63,492 nucleotides of DNA from contig CANQVL010000010.1 in NCBI GenBank assembly GCA_947627285.1, positions 1-63,492 on the forward strand. Reading direction: 5' to 3'. Positions 52,718 to 61,589 of the stretch are shown piece after piece. Origin of the DNA: an uncultured Oscillospiraceae bacterium. Its GTDB lineage: Bacteria; Bacillota; Clostridia; Oscillospirales; Oscillospiraceae. The position numbers and the translations under genes are program-made. How positions within the stretch are numbered: position 1 is the first letter of the stretch; every line of letters starts with the position of its first letter. The notes beneath the pieces were generated by a model, which was given only the letters and a program-made list of their open reading frames with translations, did not search any database and was not told where the DNA came from.

Positions 52718-54928
52718 ATGACTGACAAAGAACTAATGCGGCTGTTTGACTCCATGGACATTCAGGAGCGCGTGGATCAGATGGTGCAAATCAACGTGCA
52801 GTTTTACGAAAGCGGCGAGTTCAGTACCGGACCCGCCGCGGGCTTCGGCATAGAGCCGGAGGACGCGCGCCAGGCGGGAACTATTTTGAATGTCATCGGC
52901 GCGGAGCGGACGCGTCACGTACAGGACCTCCATATGGCGGGGCAAAAGCACCGCGTCCCGCTCATGTTCATGGCGGACATAATCCACGGCTATAGGACCG
53001 TTTTCCCGATACCACTGGGTCAGGGCGCGGCGTTTGACCCGGAGGCGGCGGAGGAGGCGGCGTCGATCGCCGCGTCGGAGGCTTACGCGTCCGGCCTCAC
53101 CGTCACCTTCGCGCCCATGGCGGATCTGGCGCGCGACGCCCGTTGGGGACGGTGCCTGGAGTCCTGCGGCGAGGACCCGTATCTCAACAGCCTCATGGCG
53201 GCGGCGATGGTTCGCGGCTTCCAGGGCGCAAACGCCGGCGCGCCGGGCAAAATAGCCGCCTGCGTTAAGCACTTTGCCGGCTATGGCGCGGCTGAGGGCG
53301 GCAGGGATTACGCGGCTGTGGAGCTGTCGCCGCGCACGCTGGAGGAGGACTACCTGCCAGCGTACAGGGCGGCGGTGGACGCCGGCAGTGAGCTGGTCAT
53401 GTGCGGATTCCCCACAGTTGACCGCGTCCCCTGTACGGGCAGCCGCTATCTGCTCACGGAGACCCTCAGAAACCGCTGGGGCTTCAAGGGCCTCGTGATC
53501 TCCGACTGGGCGTCCATCGACGAAATGATAGCCCACGGCTTCGCGGAGGACCACCGCGACGCGGCTCACAAGGCCGCCCTCGCCGGGGTGGACATAGACA
53601 TGGGCACCGGCTCCTATTCCAACAACCTGGCGTCTCTGGCGCGCGAGGACCCGGCGGTGGCGCGCTGGATAGACGAGGCGTGCCTTCGCGTCCTTCGCCT
53701 GAAAAACAAGATGGACCTTTTTGAAAACCCCTATCGCGGAGCCGACCCGGAGGCGGAAAAGCGCCTCCACCTGTGCCCCGCGCACAGGGCAAAGGCGAGA
53801 GAGCTCGCCCGCAAAAGCTTTGTCCTGCTGGAAAACCGTGACGGCATCCTGCCCCTGCGCAAGTCGTCGAGGGTGGCGCACATCGGCCCCTACGTTGATG
53901 AAAAAACCGTCTGCGGCGGATGGGCAGTGTTCAACGACGACAGCGACAACGTGACCGTCCGCCAGGCGCTGGAGGCGCGAAGCGGCGTCACGTCCACGGT
54001 CTGTCTCAGGGGCTCATATATAACCGACGGCTATGACCTCACCCTCGGACAAATAGCAAAGCCCAATATCACCTTCTCATTCGACGGCGCCCGGGCGCAA
54101 AAGCTCCTCGATGAGGCGGAGGCGGCGGCGCGGGAGGCCGAGACGGTGGTGCTCTATCTCGGCGAACACCCGGTCTTCAGCGGCGAGGGCGGCTCGTCCT
54201 CCCAGATCATGCTGCCCGAGTGCCAGCTGGAGCTCCTTCGCCGGGTACGCGCCGTCAACGAAAATATCGTCACCGTCCTGTTTACCGGACGCCCCATGGA
54301 CCTTCGGAGGGTCCGGGAGCTTTCCAAGGCGGTCCTGTGCGTCTGGTATCCCGGCACCGAGAGCGGAAACGCCGTCCTGGACGTGCTCTACGGCGACGCG
54401 GAGCCGGGCGGAAGGCTGTCCATGAGCTTCCCCTATACAGCGGGGCAGTCGCCCCTGTCCTACCGCGAGCTTCGGACCGGACGGGCACCCAAAGAGCTGC
54501 CCGACCGCTTCACCAGCAGGTATCTGGACGTACCCATCGGGCCCATGTATCCCTTCGGTTACGGCCTGACCTACACGAGCTTCAAATATTCCGCTCCGAC
54601 GCTCAGCGCCCCGACGCTGACGGAGCAAACGCCCATCACTGTCTCGGTGACCGTGGAAAACACGGGCACCCGCCCCGGTACGGAGCTCGTCCAGCTCTAT
54701 ATCGGCGACAATTTCGCGTCCGTGGCGCGCCCGGGGCGGGAGCTCAAGGGCTTTACCCACGTATTCCTTCAGCCAAAGGAAAAAAAGACCGTGCGCTTTA
54801 CAATCCGCGAGGATATGCTGCGGTTTTTTGACATTGATATGCGCTTCAAATCCGAGCCCGGCGCCTTCACAGCCTATGTGGGCGCCAACAGCGCCACCCG
54901 GAACGCGGTAAAATTCGATCTCGCCTGA
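52718..54928 (+). CDS. GH3 beta-glucosidase-like enzyme
   Basis: 736 residues from the ATG at 52718; a longer frame from 52658 would read through a hairpin and has no ribosome binding site. (alpha/beta)8 domain with CVKHFAGYGAAEGGRDY and the nucleophile Asp in LVISDWASIDEM; alpha/beta sandwich domain with HPVFSGEGGSSSQIMLP; C-terminal fibronectin-III-like domain (TVENTGTRPGTELVQLYIGD). No signal peptide: cytosolic hydrolysis of imported beta-glycosides. Specificity is not visible. Confidence 0.92.
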   Translation: MTDKELMRLFDSMDIQERVDQMVQINVQFYESGEFSTGPAAGFGIEPEDARQAGTILNVIGAERTRHVQDLHMAGQKHRVPLMFMADIIHGYRTVFPIPLGQGAAFDPEAAEEAASIAASEAYASGLTVTFAPMADLARDARWGRCLESCGEDPYLNSLMAAAMVRGFQGANAGAPGKIAACVKHFAGYGAAEGGRDYAAVELSPRTLEEDYLPAYRAAVDAGSELVMCGFPTVDRVPCTGSRYLLTETLRNRWGFKGLVISDWASIDEMIAHGFAEDHRDAAHKAALAGVDIDMGTGSYSNNLASLAREDPAVARWIDEACLRVLRLKNKMDLFENPYRGADPEAEKRLHLCPAHRAKARELARKSFVLLENRDGILPLRKSSRVAHIGPYVDEKTVCGGWAVFNDDSDNVTVRQALEARSGVTSTVCLRGSYITDGYDLTLGQIAKPNITFSFDGARAQKLLDEAEAAAREAETVVLYLGEHPVFSGEGGSSSQIMLPECQLELLRRVRAVNENIVTVLFTGRPMDLRRVRELSKAVLCVWYPGTESGNAVLDVLYGDAEPGGRLSMSFPYTAGQSPLSYRELRTGRAPKELPDRFTSRYLDVPIGPMYPFGYGLTYTSFKYSAPTLSAPTLTEQTPITVSVTVENTGTRPGTELVQLYIGDNFASVARPGRELKGFTHVFLQPKEKKTVRFTIREDMLRFFDIDMRFKSEPGAFTAYVGANSATRNAVKFDLA

Positions 54929-54952
54929 GCCTTGAGGGGAGGTAAACAGAAC

Positions 54953-56062
54953 ATGAGCTTTGGACCCGTCACCGAATTTCTCGACGGCCTTGAAAAAACC
55001 CTTGGCATCCCCGCCTGCGAGTGCGTCGTCTACCGCAGCCACAGGGAGGTCTACCGCCACTGCGCCGGACACATGGACCAAACCGGCGGCGAGCCCCTTC
55101 GCGGCGGCGAGTGGTACTGGCTCTACTCCTGCACCAAGCTCGCCACCGTGACCGCCGCCATGCAGCTTTGGGAGCGGGGACTTCTCGGCATAGACGACCC
55201 CGTCTCAAAATATTTCCCCGAGTACGCCGACATGAATGTCATTGAAAACGGCTCCGTACGCCCCGCCGTTACCGCCATGACCGTCCGCCATCTCATGACC
55301 ATGACCGGCGGCCTCAGCTATGACCAGACCCTGCCCTCCGTCCTTGAGGCGAAAAGGAAAAACGCCTCCACCCGCGAGCTCATACGTATGCTTGCCTCCG
55401 AGCCCCTCCGGTTCGACCCCGGCACGCGCTTCCTATACGGCATGTGCCACGACGTCCTTGCCGCCGTCGTCGAGACGGCCTCCGGCGAGCGCTTCTCCGA
55501 CTACCTGGAGGCCCACATCTTCGCCCCCCTGGGCGTCACGGGCGTCACCTTCCGCCCCGGCAGGGAGGAGCTGGAGCGTATGCCATCACAGCTCACCTGG
55601 GACGAAGGCGGGCGCTGCCTGCGTGACGCGGGGCGCGGCAACTCCCACCGCCTGACCCCGGACTATGACTCCGGCGGCGCGGGTATCTGCTGCCGCGCGG
55701 AGGACTATATCCTGTTCCTCGACTCCCTCGCCTGCTCCGGCGAGGGAGCCAACGGAGCGAGGATCCTACGCCCCGAAACGGTTTCGGCTATGACCGAAAA
55801 CCGGCTTTCGGGCCAACCCATGCGTGATTTTTGCGCCGCCATGAAGCCCTCCGGGTCCGAGGGCTACGCCCTGGGTATGCGCGTCCACCTGATCGACGAC
55901 GAATTCCCAAAGGGCGAATTCGGCTGGGACGGCGCCGCCGGCGCCCTGGCGGTAATGGACCCCGGACGCCGCGTGAGCATCCTCTACCTCCAGCACGTCT
56001 TAAAGCTCCGCCCCGACTACGCCGAACTTACGCGCCTCATATACCGCGCCCTTGACGCCTGA
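54953..56062 (+). CDS. serine hydrolase of the class C beta-lactamase fold
   Basis: 369 residues from the ATG at 54953 (GGGGAGGT). The nucleophile motif SxxK is SCTK (about residue 58), within WYWLYSCTKLATVTAAMQLWERGLLGIDDPVSKYFPEY, typical of EstB-like esterases and DD-peptidase relatives. The usual YxN appears as YGM, so the base may differ. No signal peptide, so it is more likely a cytosolic esterase or deacylase for imported sugars than a penicillin-binding enzyme. Last gene of the operon; a terminator follows. Confidence 0.85.
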   Translation: MSFGPVTEFLDGLEKTLGIPACECVVYRSHREVYRHCAGHMDQTGGEPLRGGEWYWLYSCTKLATVTAAMQLWERGLLGIDDPVSKYFPEYADMNVIENGSVRPAVTAMTVRHLMTMTGGLSYDQTLPSVLEAKRKNASTRELIRMLASEPLRFDPGTRFLYGMCHDVLAAVVETASGERFSDYLEAHIFAPLGVTGVTFRPGREELERMPSQLTWDEGGRCLRDAGRGNSHRLTPDYDSGGAGICCRAEDYILFLDSLACSGEGANGARILRPETVSAMTENRLSGQPMRDFCAAMKPSGSEGYALGMRVHLIDDEFPKGEFGWDGAAGALAVMDPGRRVSILYLQHVLKLRPDYAELTRLIYRALDA

Positions 56063-56083
56063 AAACGCCCTCCCTCAAATAAA

Positions 56084-56120
56084 AACGGGTCTTACCGAAA
56101 CCGGTAAGGCCCGTTGCTTT
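56084..56120 (+). terminator. terminator of the glycan operon
   Basis: AACGGG-T-CTTACCG pairs with CGGTAAG-G-CCCGTT (one G-T pair), then GCTTTT. It lies 21 bases after the serine hydrolase stop. Confidence 0.8.
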
Positions 56121-56158
56121 TGGGATATAATAAATCAAAAACAAAGGAGCGGAGCGGC

Positions 56159-56974
56159 ATGGAAAAGGAGCTGACCGGATTTGAAACAGCGCTGCGTGAA
56201 AAGGAGCGCTCACGCGGCACGCGCGAGCAGTACCTTCGCGCGGTAAAAAGATTTTTAAGCGATACAGGCGGCGCGGAGCCGACCCGCGAGGCGGCGGCGG
56301 AGTGGCGCGACGGCCTCCTCCGGCAGGGCTACGCCGCCCCGACGGTGAACGCCATGGTCGCGGCTGTAAACGCCTATTTCGACTACCTCGGACGTCCCGA
56401 GCTGCGCGTGAAGGCCCTGCGCGTCCAGCGCAGCGTTTTCAGAAAGCAGTCCAGGGAGCTCACAGGCGAGGAGTACGGGCGCCTCCTCGCCGCCGCGCCT
56501 GAGCGCCTGAGGCTCATCATGGAAACCGTCTGCTCCACCGGCATACGCGTCAGCGAGCTTCGTTATATCACCGTGGAGGCGGCGAGAGCGGGGGAGGCGC
56601 GCATAAGCCTTAAGGGAAAGCTCAGGACCGTGCTCATGCCGTCCAAGCTCTGCCGCAAGCTTCTGAAATACGCCAAAAAGCAGAAAACCGCCTCCGGCGA
56701 GATCTTTCTCACCGGGCGCGGCAAGCCCCTGACCCGGGGCCAGATTTGGGCTGAGATGAAGGCGTTAGCCAAAAAAACAGGCGTGGAGGCGACGAAGATC
56801 TTCCCCCACAACCTGCGCCATCTTTTTGCCCGGACATTTTACCGCGTCACCCGCGACATCGCCAAGCTCGCCGACGTCCTGGGCCACAGCTCCATCGAGA
56901 CGACGCGGATCTACCTGATAACCACCGGCGAAGAACACCGCCGCGCCCTTGATAAGCTGGGGCTTGTGAGTTAG
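56159..56974 (+). CDS. tyrosine recombinase, probable DNA invertase
   Basis: 271 residues from the ATG at 56159. N-terminal SAM-like DNA-binding domain about 5-85; catalytic domain about 100-270 with all residues: Arg in TGIRVSEL (~129), Lys in SLKGKLR (~151), HNLRH (~216-220), His in LGHSS (~243) and nucleophile Tyr in TRIYL (~252). The size is that of stand-alone XerC/D-like invertases, not of phage integrases with an arm-binding domain. Its stop codon TAG lies inside the left inverted repeat of the segment that follows, so its substrate is probably that segment. Confidence 0.92.
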   Translation: MEKELTGFETALREKERSRGTREQYLRAVKRFLSDTGGAEPTREAAAEWRDGLLRQGYAAPTVNAMVAAVNAYFDYLGRPELRVKALRVQRSVFRKQSRELTGEEYGRLLAAAPERLRLIMETVCSTGIRVSELRYITVEAARAGEARISLKGKLRTVLMPSKLCRKLLKYAKKQKTASGEIFLTGRGKPLTRGQIWAEMKALAKKTGVEATKIFPHNLRHLFARTFYRVTRDIAKLADVLGHSSIETTRIYLITTGEEHRRALDKLGLVS

Positions 56975-56995
56975 GACAAAATTAATCTTTTGTAC
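56971..56995 (+). repeat. left inverted repeat / recombinase crossover site
   Basis: The first 19 bases, TTAGGACAAAATTAATCTT, match the right repeat exactly, followed by one mismatch and TGTAC. Inside it GGACAAAA and TTTTGTAC form near-palindromic half-sites (7 of 8) around a 6-nt spacer TTAATC, the design of a tyrosine-recombinase core. It includes the recombinase stop codon. Confidence 0.85.
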
Positions 56996-57040
56996 CGTGC
57001 ATATGACCCAAACGTGGGAGCCATCACCCCATACAAACGC

Positions 57041-57069
57041 ATTTTATCACCGCAAATCGCAAATGTAAA
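57041..57069 (-). promoter_or_regulatory. promoter inside the invertible segment
   Basis: Minus strand TTTACA (57069-57064), 17-nt spacer, TAAAAT (57046-57041). The predicted start near 57034 reads through the left repeat into the antisense strand of the recombinase gene. It is the only good sigma-A promoter in the segment on either strand. Confidence 0.75.
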
Positions 57070-57100
57070 GCCCATTTTACAAAAAAATTGCACAACGACC

Positions 57101-57140
57101 AGGACCGCGAACGAAAAATTTTCGCCGGTCCTTGTTCTCT
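57101..57140 (+). terminator. terminator-like hairpin inside the invertible segment
   Basis: AGGACC/GGTCCT and GCGAA/TTCGC with one bulged C (57101-57111/57121-57132), then TGTTCTCTTG. In the present state it would stop recombinase transcripts before the SLH gene; after inversion it would lie upstream of the promoter. Confidence 0.55.
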
Positions 57141-57205
57141 TGCCCAAAAGCCTCCATTTTCGCGCCTGAACCCCCGTTCAAAGCCGCGAAAGCTCATGGC
57201 AAGCC

Positions 57206-57230
57206 GTACATAAGATTAATTTTGTCCTAA
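57206..57230 (-). repeat. right inverted repeat / recombinase crossover site
   Basis: Reverse complement of 56971-56995 with one mismatch (24 of 25). Together the two sites are inverted, and the 6-nt core TTAATC is asymmetric, so recombination between them gives inversion rather than deletion. Confidence 0.85.
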
Positions 57231-57316
57231 ACGACCTTAAGGAAGGAGGGGTGCTGACCGCAAGCAAACATGGGACCCACATTCTGATTTGAAAAATACA
57301 TTTTTAAGGAAGGTGT

Positions 57317-60300
57317 ATGAAAATGCGCAATAAAGCTTTAGCCCTTATGCTGGCGCTTGTAATGGTCCTTGCCCTTTTGCCAACGGCAGCATTTGCTGAG
57401 GACAGCGTAGACTTTTCAGGGGAGTTTACCTTGACCGTCGGAAACTACACACTTGAAGAAGGAAGTACGTTTAAGCGTGTTACGGCGCCTGGCGACGGCA
57501 CGAAAACCGGCTTATATTATCTTTTGCCGACAACTGGCAGTGGTGCAAAGGAGTATATTGATATCTCCGGAATCGCCGGAGAAAACCATCCGGTAGTTAT
57601 CAAACACCCAAAAAATGTTCAAGACCATGCAAATTCGGTTGTCTATAAATGCGTCGGTGTCGTTATAAAGGATCAACCGGCGGAATCCAATATTAAGAAT
57701 TTCAATCAAAGCGATAGCCTCACCTTAAATCTGACCGATGAAAACATTCGTATCAGTGGAAATAAGCAATACGTGTCTATTTCTTTTATTTGGCAAAAAG
57801 CTGATACCTATACCGTGACATATGACTTTTCCGGTCCTGAGGGAACAAGTACATATCCGGTCATTGCAAAATATGAGGTAAACGATAGAAGGGGTCCCTG
57901 GGAGCCTCCCTACTCCCTGGGTTATTTCACCGTACCTCAGTCGGAGGATAGGCTGAACCTCATTTATAACGAATCCGACGAACCCTTGAACTGTCTGTAT
58001 AGCCTGTTTCTTGGCAAATTTTCCTTGGACAAGAACGTTGAAGCAAAAAAATTGACTTTATCGGAAGGCAGCAAGTTGGCTGTAATGGTGGCGCAGGGCG
58101 ACAGCGCTTCGGTGCCTCGGCTTGCACAGCACCGGAATCTATCCATGGAAAACAATCTGGCCTCAATGCCAGAGGTATTCTACCCCATTGTAAGCTGGGT
58201 AGCGGTAGGTTCTGGCGGCACTCGTTACGAGCTTTCCGGTTGGAAGGTCAACGGCGAAGGGGAAGCTGTGGCAGCCGGTCTCTATGGTGATGAGTACATA
58301 CCCAGCGGCAACACCACCCTCAAGGCGGATTGGAAGGAGATCACCCTGACCGAAACCGACCCGTCCGACATACCCGAAGTGTCTATTTTAGGCGTTTACG
58401 ACGATGTGGACGCACCCGTGAAGCTCTCACAAAAGACCACCGGGTACTTTGTGGTCGCCCCTGTCGCCACTGACACGACTGGCGCCATTTCCTATCGTGC
58501 CGAGATGAAGCTCTCCGACCTGTTCAGCGGTCTCGACATGCCCTGGCGCACCGGCTCAAGGTATTATAAGTCAGTGGACAACGGGGAGTTCGCTAGTGTC
58601 CAGGTGACGGTAAAGCTGGACGAGCACCTTGTCCCGGCGGATGAAGAAGGCGTCACCTCGATTAAAATTGAAAACGCGTTCCTTGAGTTTGACGAAGCCA
58701 AGGGCGTTGAGGTGGACGGTGAAAAAGTCTCCGTGGAGACGGAAAACAATGTTATCAAGGCGACCCTGAACGGCGCCAAGGTGTTTACCATCAACTTCAA
58801 GTGGCTCAAACCCAGCATTTCGTCCAGCGGTTTAAACATTGAAATTCCCGCCAAGGTGGAGGATGGCTTTGCCGGTGAGATCACAGGCACCACCGTAACC
58901 GTCACCGGCAGCATGGATTTCACAAAGGCCCACAAGGAGGAAAATGCCAATACAGGTACGGCTGAATTCTCCGCCGAAGAGTTCGTCCGCTATTTGCTCG
59001 CCACTGACGAGACGTGGTTTAACAAATACGGCGGCGAGGACATGACCCTGACAGATATGCTCCAAGCGGCTAAGGACGCGCAGACCAAGCTCAGCAAGCT
59101 TGACGCCATGACCTCAAACGCTCTGATTGCCACTGCATCCGAAAAAATCGACAGCCTGACGCTGGACAAGACTGATGATGTCACACTCAACGTCAATGAG
59201 ACTGCCACGCTCACGCCTTCCTTCACACCGAACTCCGTGACCAACAAGGCGGTCACCTGGTCAGTGGACGAAGCCGGTAAAGACGTCGTAAAGGTGGAGA
59301 ACGGCGTGATCACCGGTCTCAAGCCGGGTGAGGCTACCGTCACCTGCACCTCTGTTTATGACACGACAAAGACGGCACAGGTCAAGGTCACCGTCAACGG
59401 TATCGTATATGTGGAATCAGCTGTGGGCGGCACTGTAACGATCACCGGTGATAACGTGGCTCCAATCCCAGGTACTGACAACGCATATTCCGTTAAAAAG
59501 AGCGCCGAAGTTAGCGTCACCGTCACGCCTGACGACGGCAACACGATGGCGGGTGAGCCCTCCGCCTACTATATCAAAACCACCGTTAAATCACCCCAGG
59601 GTGCCGGTCCTGGTAAGGTCGAGATAACGAATGAGGACCTTAAATTGCAAGGCTCTAAAGGCACGTATACCTTTACCCTGCCTGAGGACGCCTCAACTGT
59701 CTATATCAGCGCCGCGTTTGTGATTGAAAGCACCGACGGCAAAACCGTCATCGACGATCCAAAGACCGTCACGGATGGGAATAATAAAGGGTATACTTTT
59801 GCCGATAAAGTAAACGTTAAAGTGGACTCCGAAGCAGTTTCCGAAGTGCTTGATTTGGTAACTGAGGACAGCTCCGAGCAATTCAGCGAGACTGCGCTGA
59901 AAAAGGCCCTTACTGAGGAAAGTGTTAGCGAGCAAGACACTGTCTATCGCCACATTCAGACCCAGGCAAAGATCAGCGTTGACAGTGTAAGTCAGGGCTC
60001 AGCTGTGGGCACTAGAAATATTCAGCTCAACATCGACTTCCAGTACCGCGTAGTGGCCTCCACCGAGGCAGACCCGGAAAAGCTTAATTTTGACAGTGAC
60101 AAAAACGCCGCCGTCATAAAGCCTACTGGCAGCGATGAAAACGGCTGGGTCACCCTTGACAGCAAAGCGCCCGCCTATATTGTGGTGCCGATGCCCACGT
60201 GGATGGGCAAACCGGGCGAATGGGTCAGGGTCACTCATACCCACAACGACGTACCGCTCGAGCCGCAGTATCTTCAAATCCAGGGAGACAGCACCGTTAC

Positions 60301-61465
60301 CTACGTCAATAACGAGGGTTTCTCACCCTTCCTCTTTGAGCAGCTGGCAGGCGTGATGAACATTCGGCTCGAACACAACGGAGAACTCGTTGGCGTTGAA
60401 AACTTCACACCCGCCACAACGACATACAACATCAGTGTTGGTAGCGATGTGGAACGTCTGACATTCGTTCCGGAGGGAAATGTGTCTGGGTTTGTTGTGA
60501 CCTTGAACGGTGAGGAAGTACCGAATACCGGAATTATTGGTAAGAATTCCTACGAACTTAACCTTGCCAGCAACAGCGTCAATAAGGTCGAAATCTCCTA
60601 TAACCACGGTCAGCCATACATAATCAACATCACCCGTGGCACACCGTACAACCCTGCCCCGACCCCCTCCACCTACACCGTAAAGACCAATGAGGTCGAG
60701 AACGCCACGGTTGAAACCTCAGCCACCACCGCCACAGCGGGCACGGACATCACCGTCACCGTCACCCCCGCCGAGAACTACCACGTCTCCGCCCTCACCG
60801 TCACCGCCTCCAACGGCGCGGCAGTCGCTGTCACTGACAACAAGGACGGAACCTACACCTTCAAAATGCCCGCCTCCAACGTCACCGTCGCGGCAGAGGT
60901 CTACGAGTGCCCGTCTATGGCGTTCCCCGACATCGACCTCACCCAGTGGTATCACGAGTATACCGACTACGCCATAGCCCACGGCCTCATGGAGGGCACC
61001 GGTGCCGACTTCGAGCCCGAAACGCTCGTCACCCGCGCTCAAATGGCGGTCATCCTCTGGAACCTCAGCAATAACCCCAAGGTCGAAGCCGAGATCCCCT
61101 TCACCGACGTCCCCGCAAACGAGTGGTACACCGAGGCCATCCGCTGGGCGGCGAGCGTGGAGGTCGTCAGCGGCTGCGGCGACGGCACCTTTAAGCCGGA
61201 CGAGAATATTAACCGCGAGCAGATGGCGGCAATGCTCTACAACTACGAGCAGAAGCTCGGCACCGGCGGCTTCGCGGAGGACGAGACGTTTGACCTGACC
61301 TTCGACGACGCCGCGGAGATCTCCACCTGGGCGCAGGAGGCAGTAGCCTGGTGTACGATGAAGGGCGTCATAAAAGGCAGCGACAACAAATTCACCCCCG
61401 CCAACACAGCCAAACGCTCCGACCTCGCCACCATCCTCTCCCTCTACGACCAGTTGGCGAAGTAA
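57317..61465 (+). CDS. secreted SLH-domain surface protein with Ig-like domains
   Basis: 1382 residues. Signal peptide 1-27 (LALLPTAAFA). Unassigned beta-rich N-terminal region; BIG2-type Ig domain about 612-693 (LTLDKTDDVTLNVNETATLTPSFTPN, GVITGLKPGEATVTCTS); an InlB-B-like repeat about 1119-1195; three SLH repeats about 1200-1380 (FPDIDLTQWYHEYTDYAIAHGLMEG, FTDVPANEWYTEAIRWAASVEVVSG, FDDAAEISTWAQEAVAWCTMKGVIKG) that bind secondary wall polymer. AAGGAAGG precedes the ATG. No promoter is seen between the right repeat and the gene, so expression would depend on the invertible segment. Confidence 0.9.
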   Translation: MKMRNKALALMLALVMVLALLPTAAFAEDSVDFSGEFTLTVGNYTLEEGSTFKRVTAPGDGTKTGLYYLLPTTGSGAKEYIDISGIAGENHPVVIKHPKNVQDHANSVVYKCVGVVIKDQPAESNIKNFNQSDSLTLNLTDENIRISGNKQYVSISFIWQKADTYTVTYDFSGPEGTSTYPVIAKYEVNDRRGPWEPPYSLGYFTVPQSEDRLNLIYNESDEPLNCLYSLFLGKFSLDKNVEAKKLTLSEGSKLAVMVAQGDSASVPRLAQHRNLSMENNLASMPEVFYPIVSWVAVGSGGTRYELSGWKVNGEGEAVAAGLYGDEYIPSGNTTLKADWKEITLTETDPSDIPEVSILGVYDDVDAPVKLSQKTTGYFVVAPVATDTTGAISYRAEMKLSDLFSGLDMPWRTGSRYYKSVDNGEFASVQVTVKLDEHLVPADEEGVTSIKIENAFLEFDEAKGVEVDGEKVSVETENNVIKATLNGAKVFTINFKWLKPSISSSGLNIEIPAKVEDGFAGEITGTTVTVTGSMDFTKAHKEENANTGTAEFSAEEFVRYLLATDETWFNKYGGEDMTLTDMLQAAKDAQTKLSKLDAMTSNALIATASEKIDSLTLDKTDDVTLNVNETATLTPSFTPNSVTNKAVTWSVDEAGKDVVKVENGVITGLKPGEATVTCTSVYDTTKTAQVKVTVNGIVYVESAVGGTVTITGDNVAPIPGTDNAYSVKKSAEVSVTVTPDDGNTMAGEPSAYYIKTTVKSPQGAGPGKVEITNEDLKLQGSKGTYTFTLPEDASTVYISAAFVIESTDGKTVIDDPKTVTDGNNKGYTFADKVNVKVDSEAVSEVLDLVTEDSSEQFSETALKKALTEESVSEQDTVYRHIQTQAKISVDSVSQGSAVGTRNIQLNIDFQYRVVASTEADPEKLNFDSDKNAAVIKPTGSDENGWVTLDSKAPAYIVVPMPTWMGKPGEWVRVTHTHNDVPLEPQYLQIQGDSTVTYVNNEGFSPFLFEQLAGVMNIRLEHNGELVGVENFTPATTTYNISVGSDVERLTFVPEGNVSGFVVTLNGEEVPNTGIIGKNSYELNLASNSVNKVEISYNHGQPYIINITRGTPYNPAPTPSTYTVKTNEVENATVETSATTATAGTDITVTVTPAENYHVSALTVTASNGAAVAVTDNKDGTYTFKMPASNVTVAAEVYECPSMAFPDIDLTQWYHEYTDYAIAHGLMEGTGADFEPETLVTRAQMAVILWNLSNNPKVEAEIPFTDVPANEWYTEAIRWAASVEVVSGCGDGTFKPDENINREQMAAMLYNYEQKLGTGGFAEDETFDLTFDDAAEISTWAQEAVAWCTMKGVIKGSDNKFTPANTAKRSDLATILSLYDQLAK

Positions 61466-61495
61466 GTTAGCTTCTTCCTATCACCTCAATTCCCA

Positions 61496-61524
61496 CCCCC
61501 GGGTCGAAAATTTCGACCCGGGGG
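61496..61524 (+). terminator. GC-rich palindrome after the SLH gene
   Basis: Perfect 14-bp stem CCCCCGGGTCGAAA/TTTCGACCCGGGGG around a single A. It has no T-run, so termination would rest on the hairpin alone; 31 bases after the stop. Confidence 0.5.
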
Positions 61525-61589
61525 CACGGGGAAAACCCAAGCACCCCACCCCATACCGACCCCAAACGTTGCACCCCAACCCCCCAATA

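Larger units (their letters stand above)
56971..57230. other. putative invertible promoter segment
   Basis: 260 bases between the recombinase and the SLH gene, bounded by 25-bp inverted repeats with 24 matches. The interior holds one strong promoter on the minus strand and a terminator-like hairpin. No target-site duplication flanks it, which argues against a small transposon. Flipping maps position x to 114201 minus x and would place the promoter start near 57167, reading into the SLH gene. In the state given here the promoter faces the recombinase. This 342-base gap holds no gene. Confidence 0.8.

Noticed and set aside
56971-57230. Inverted-repeat segment as a MITE or small transposon
   Set aside because: There is no target-site duplication, the repeats contain internal half-sites around a short core, and a recombinase gene and a promoter-less surface gene flank it, which fits inversion better.
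57251-57292. Short leader peptide (14 codons from GTG) before the SLH gene
   Set aside because: AAGGAGG is present, but spacing to the GTG is only one base and there is no sign of coding; noted as an unused SD-like site.
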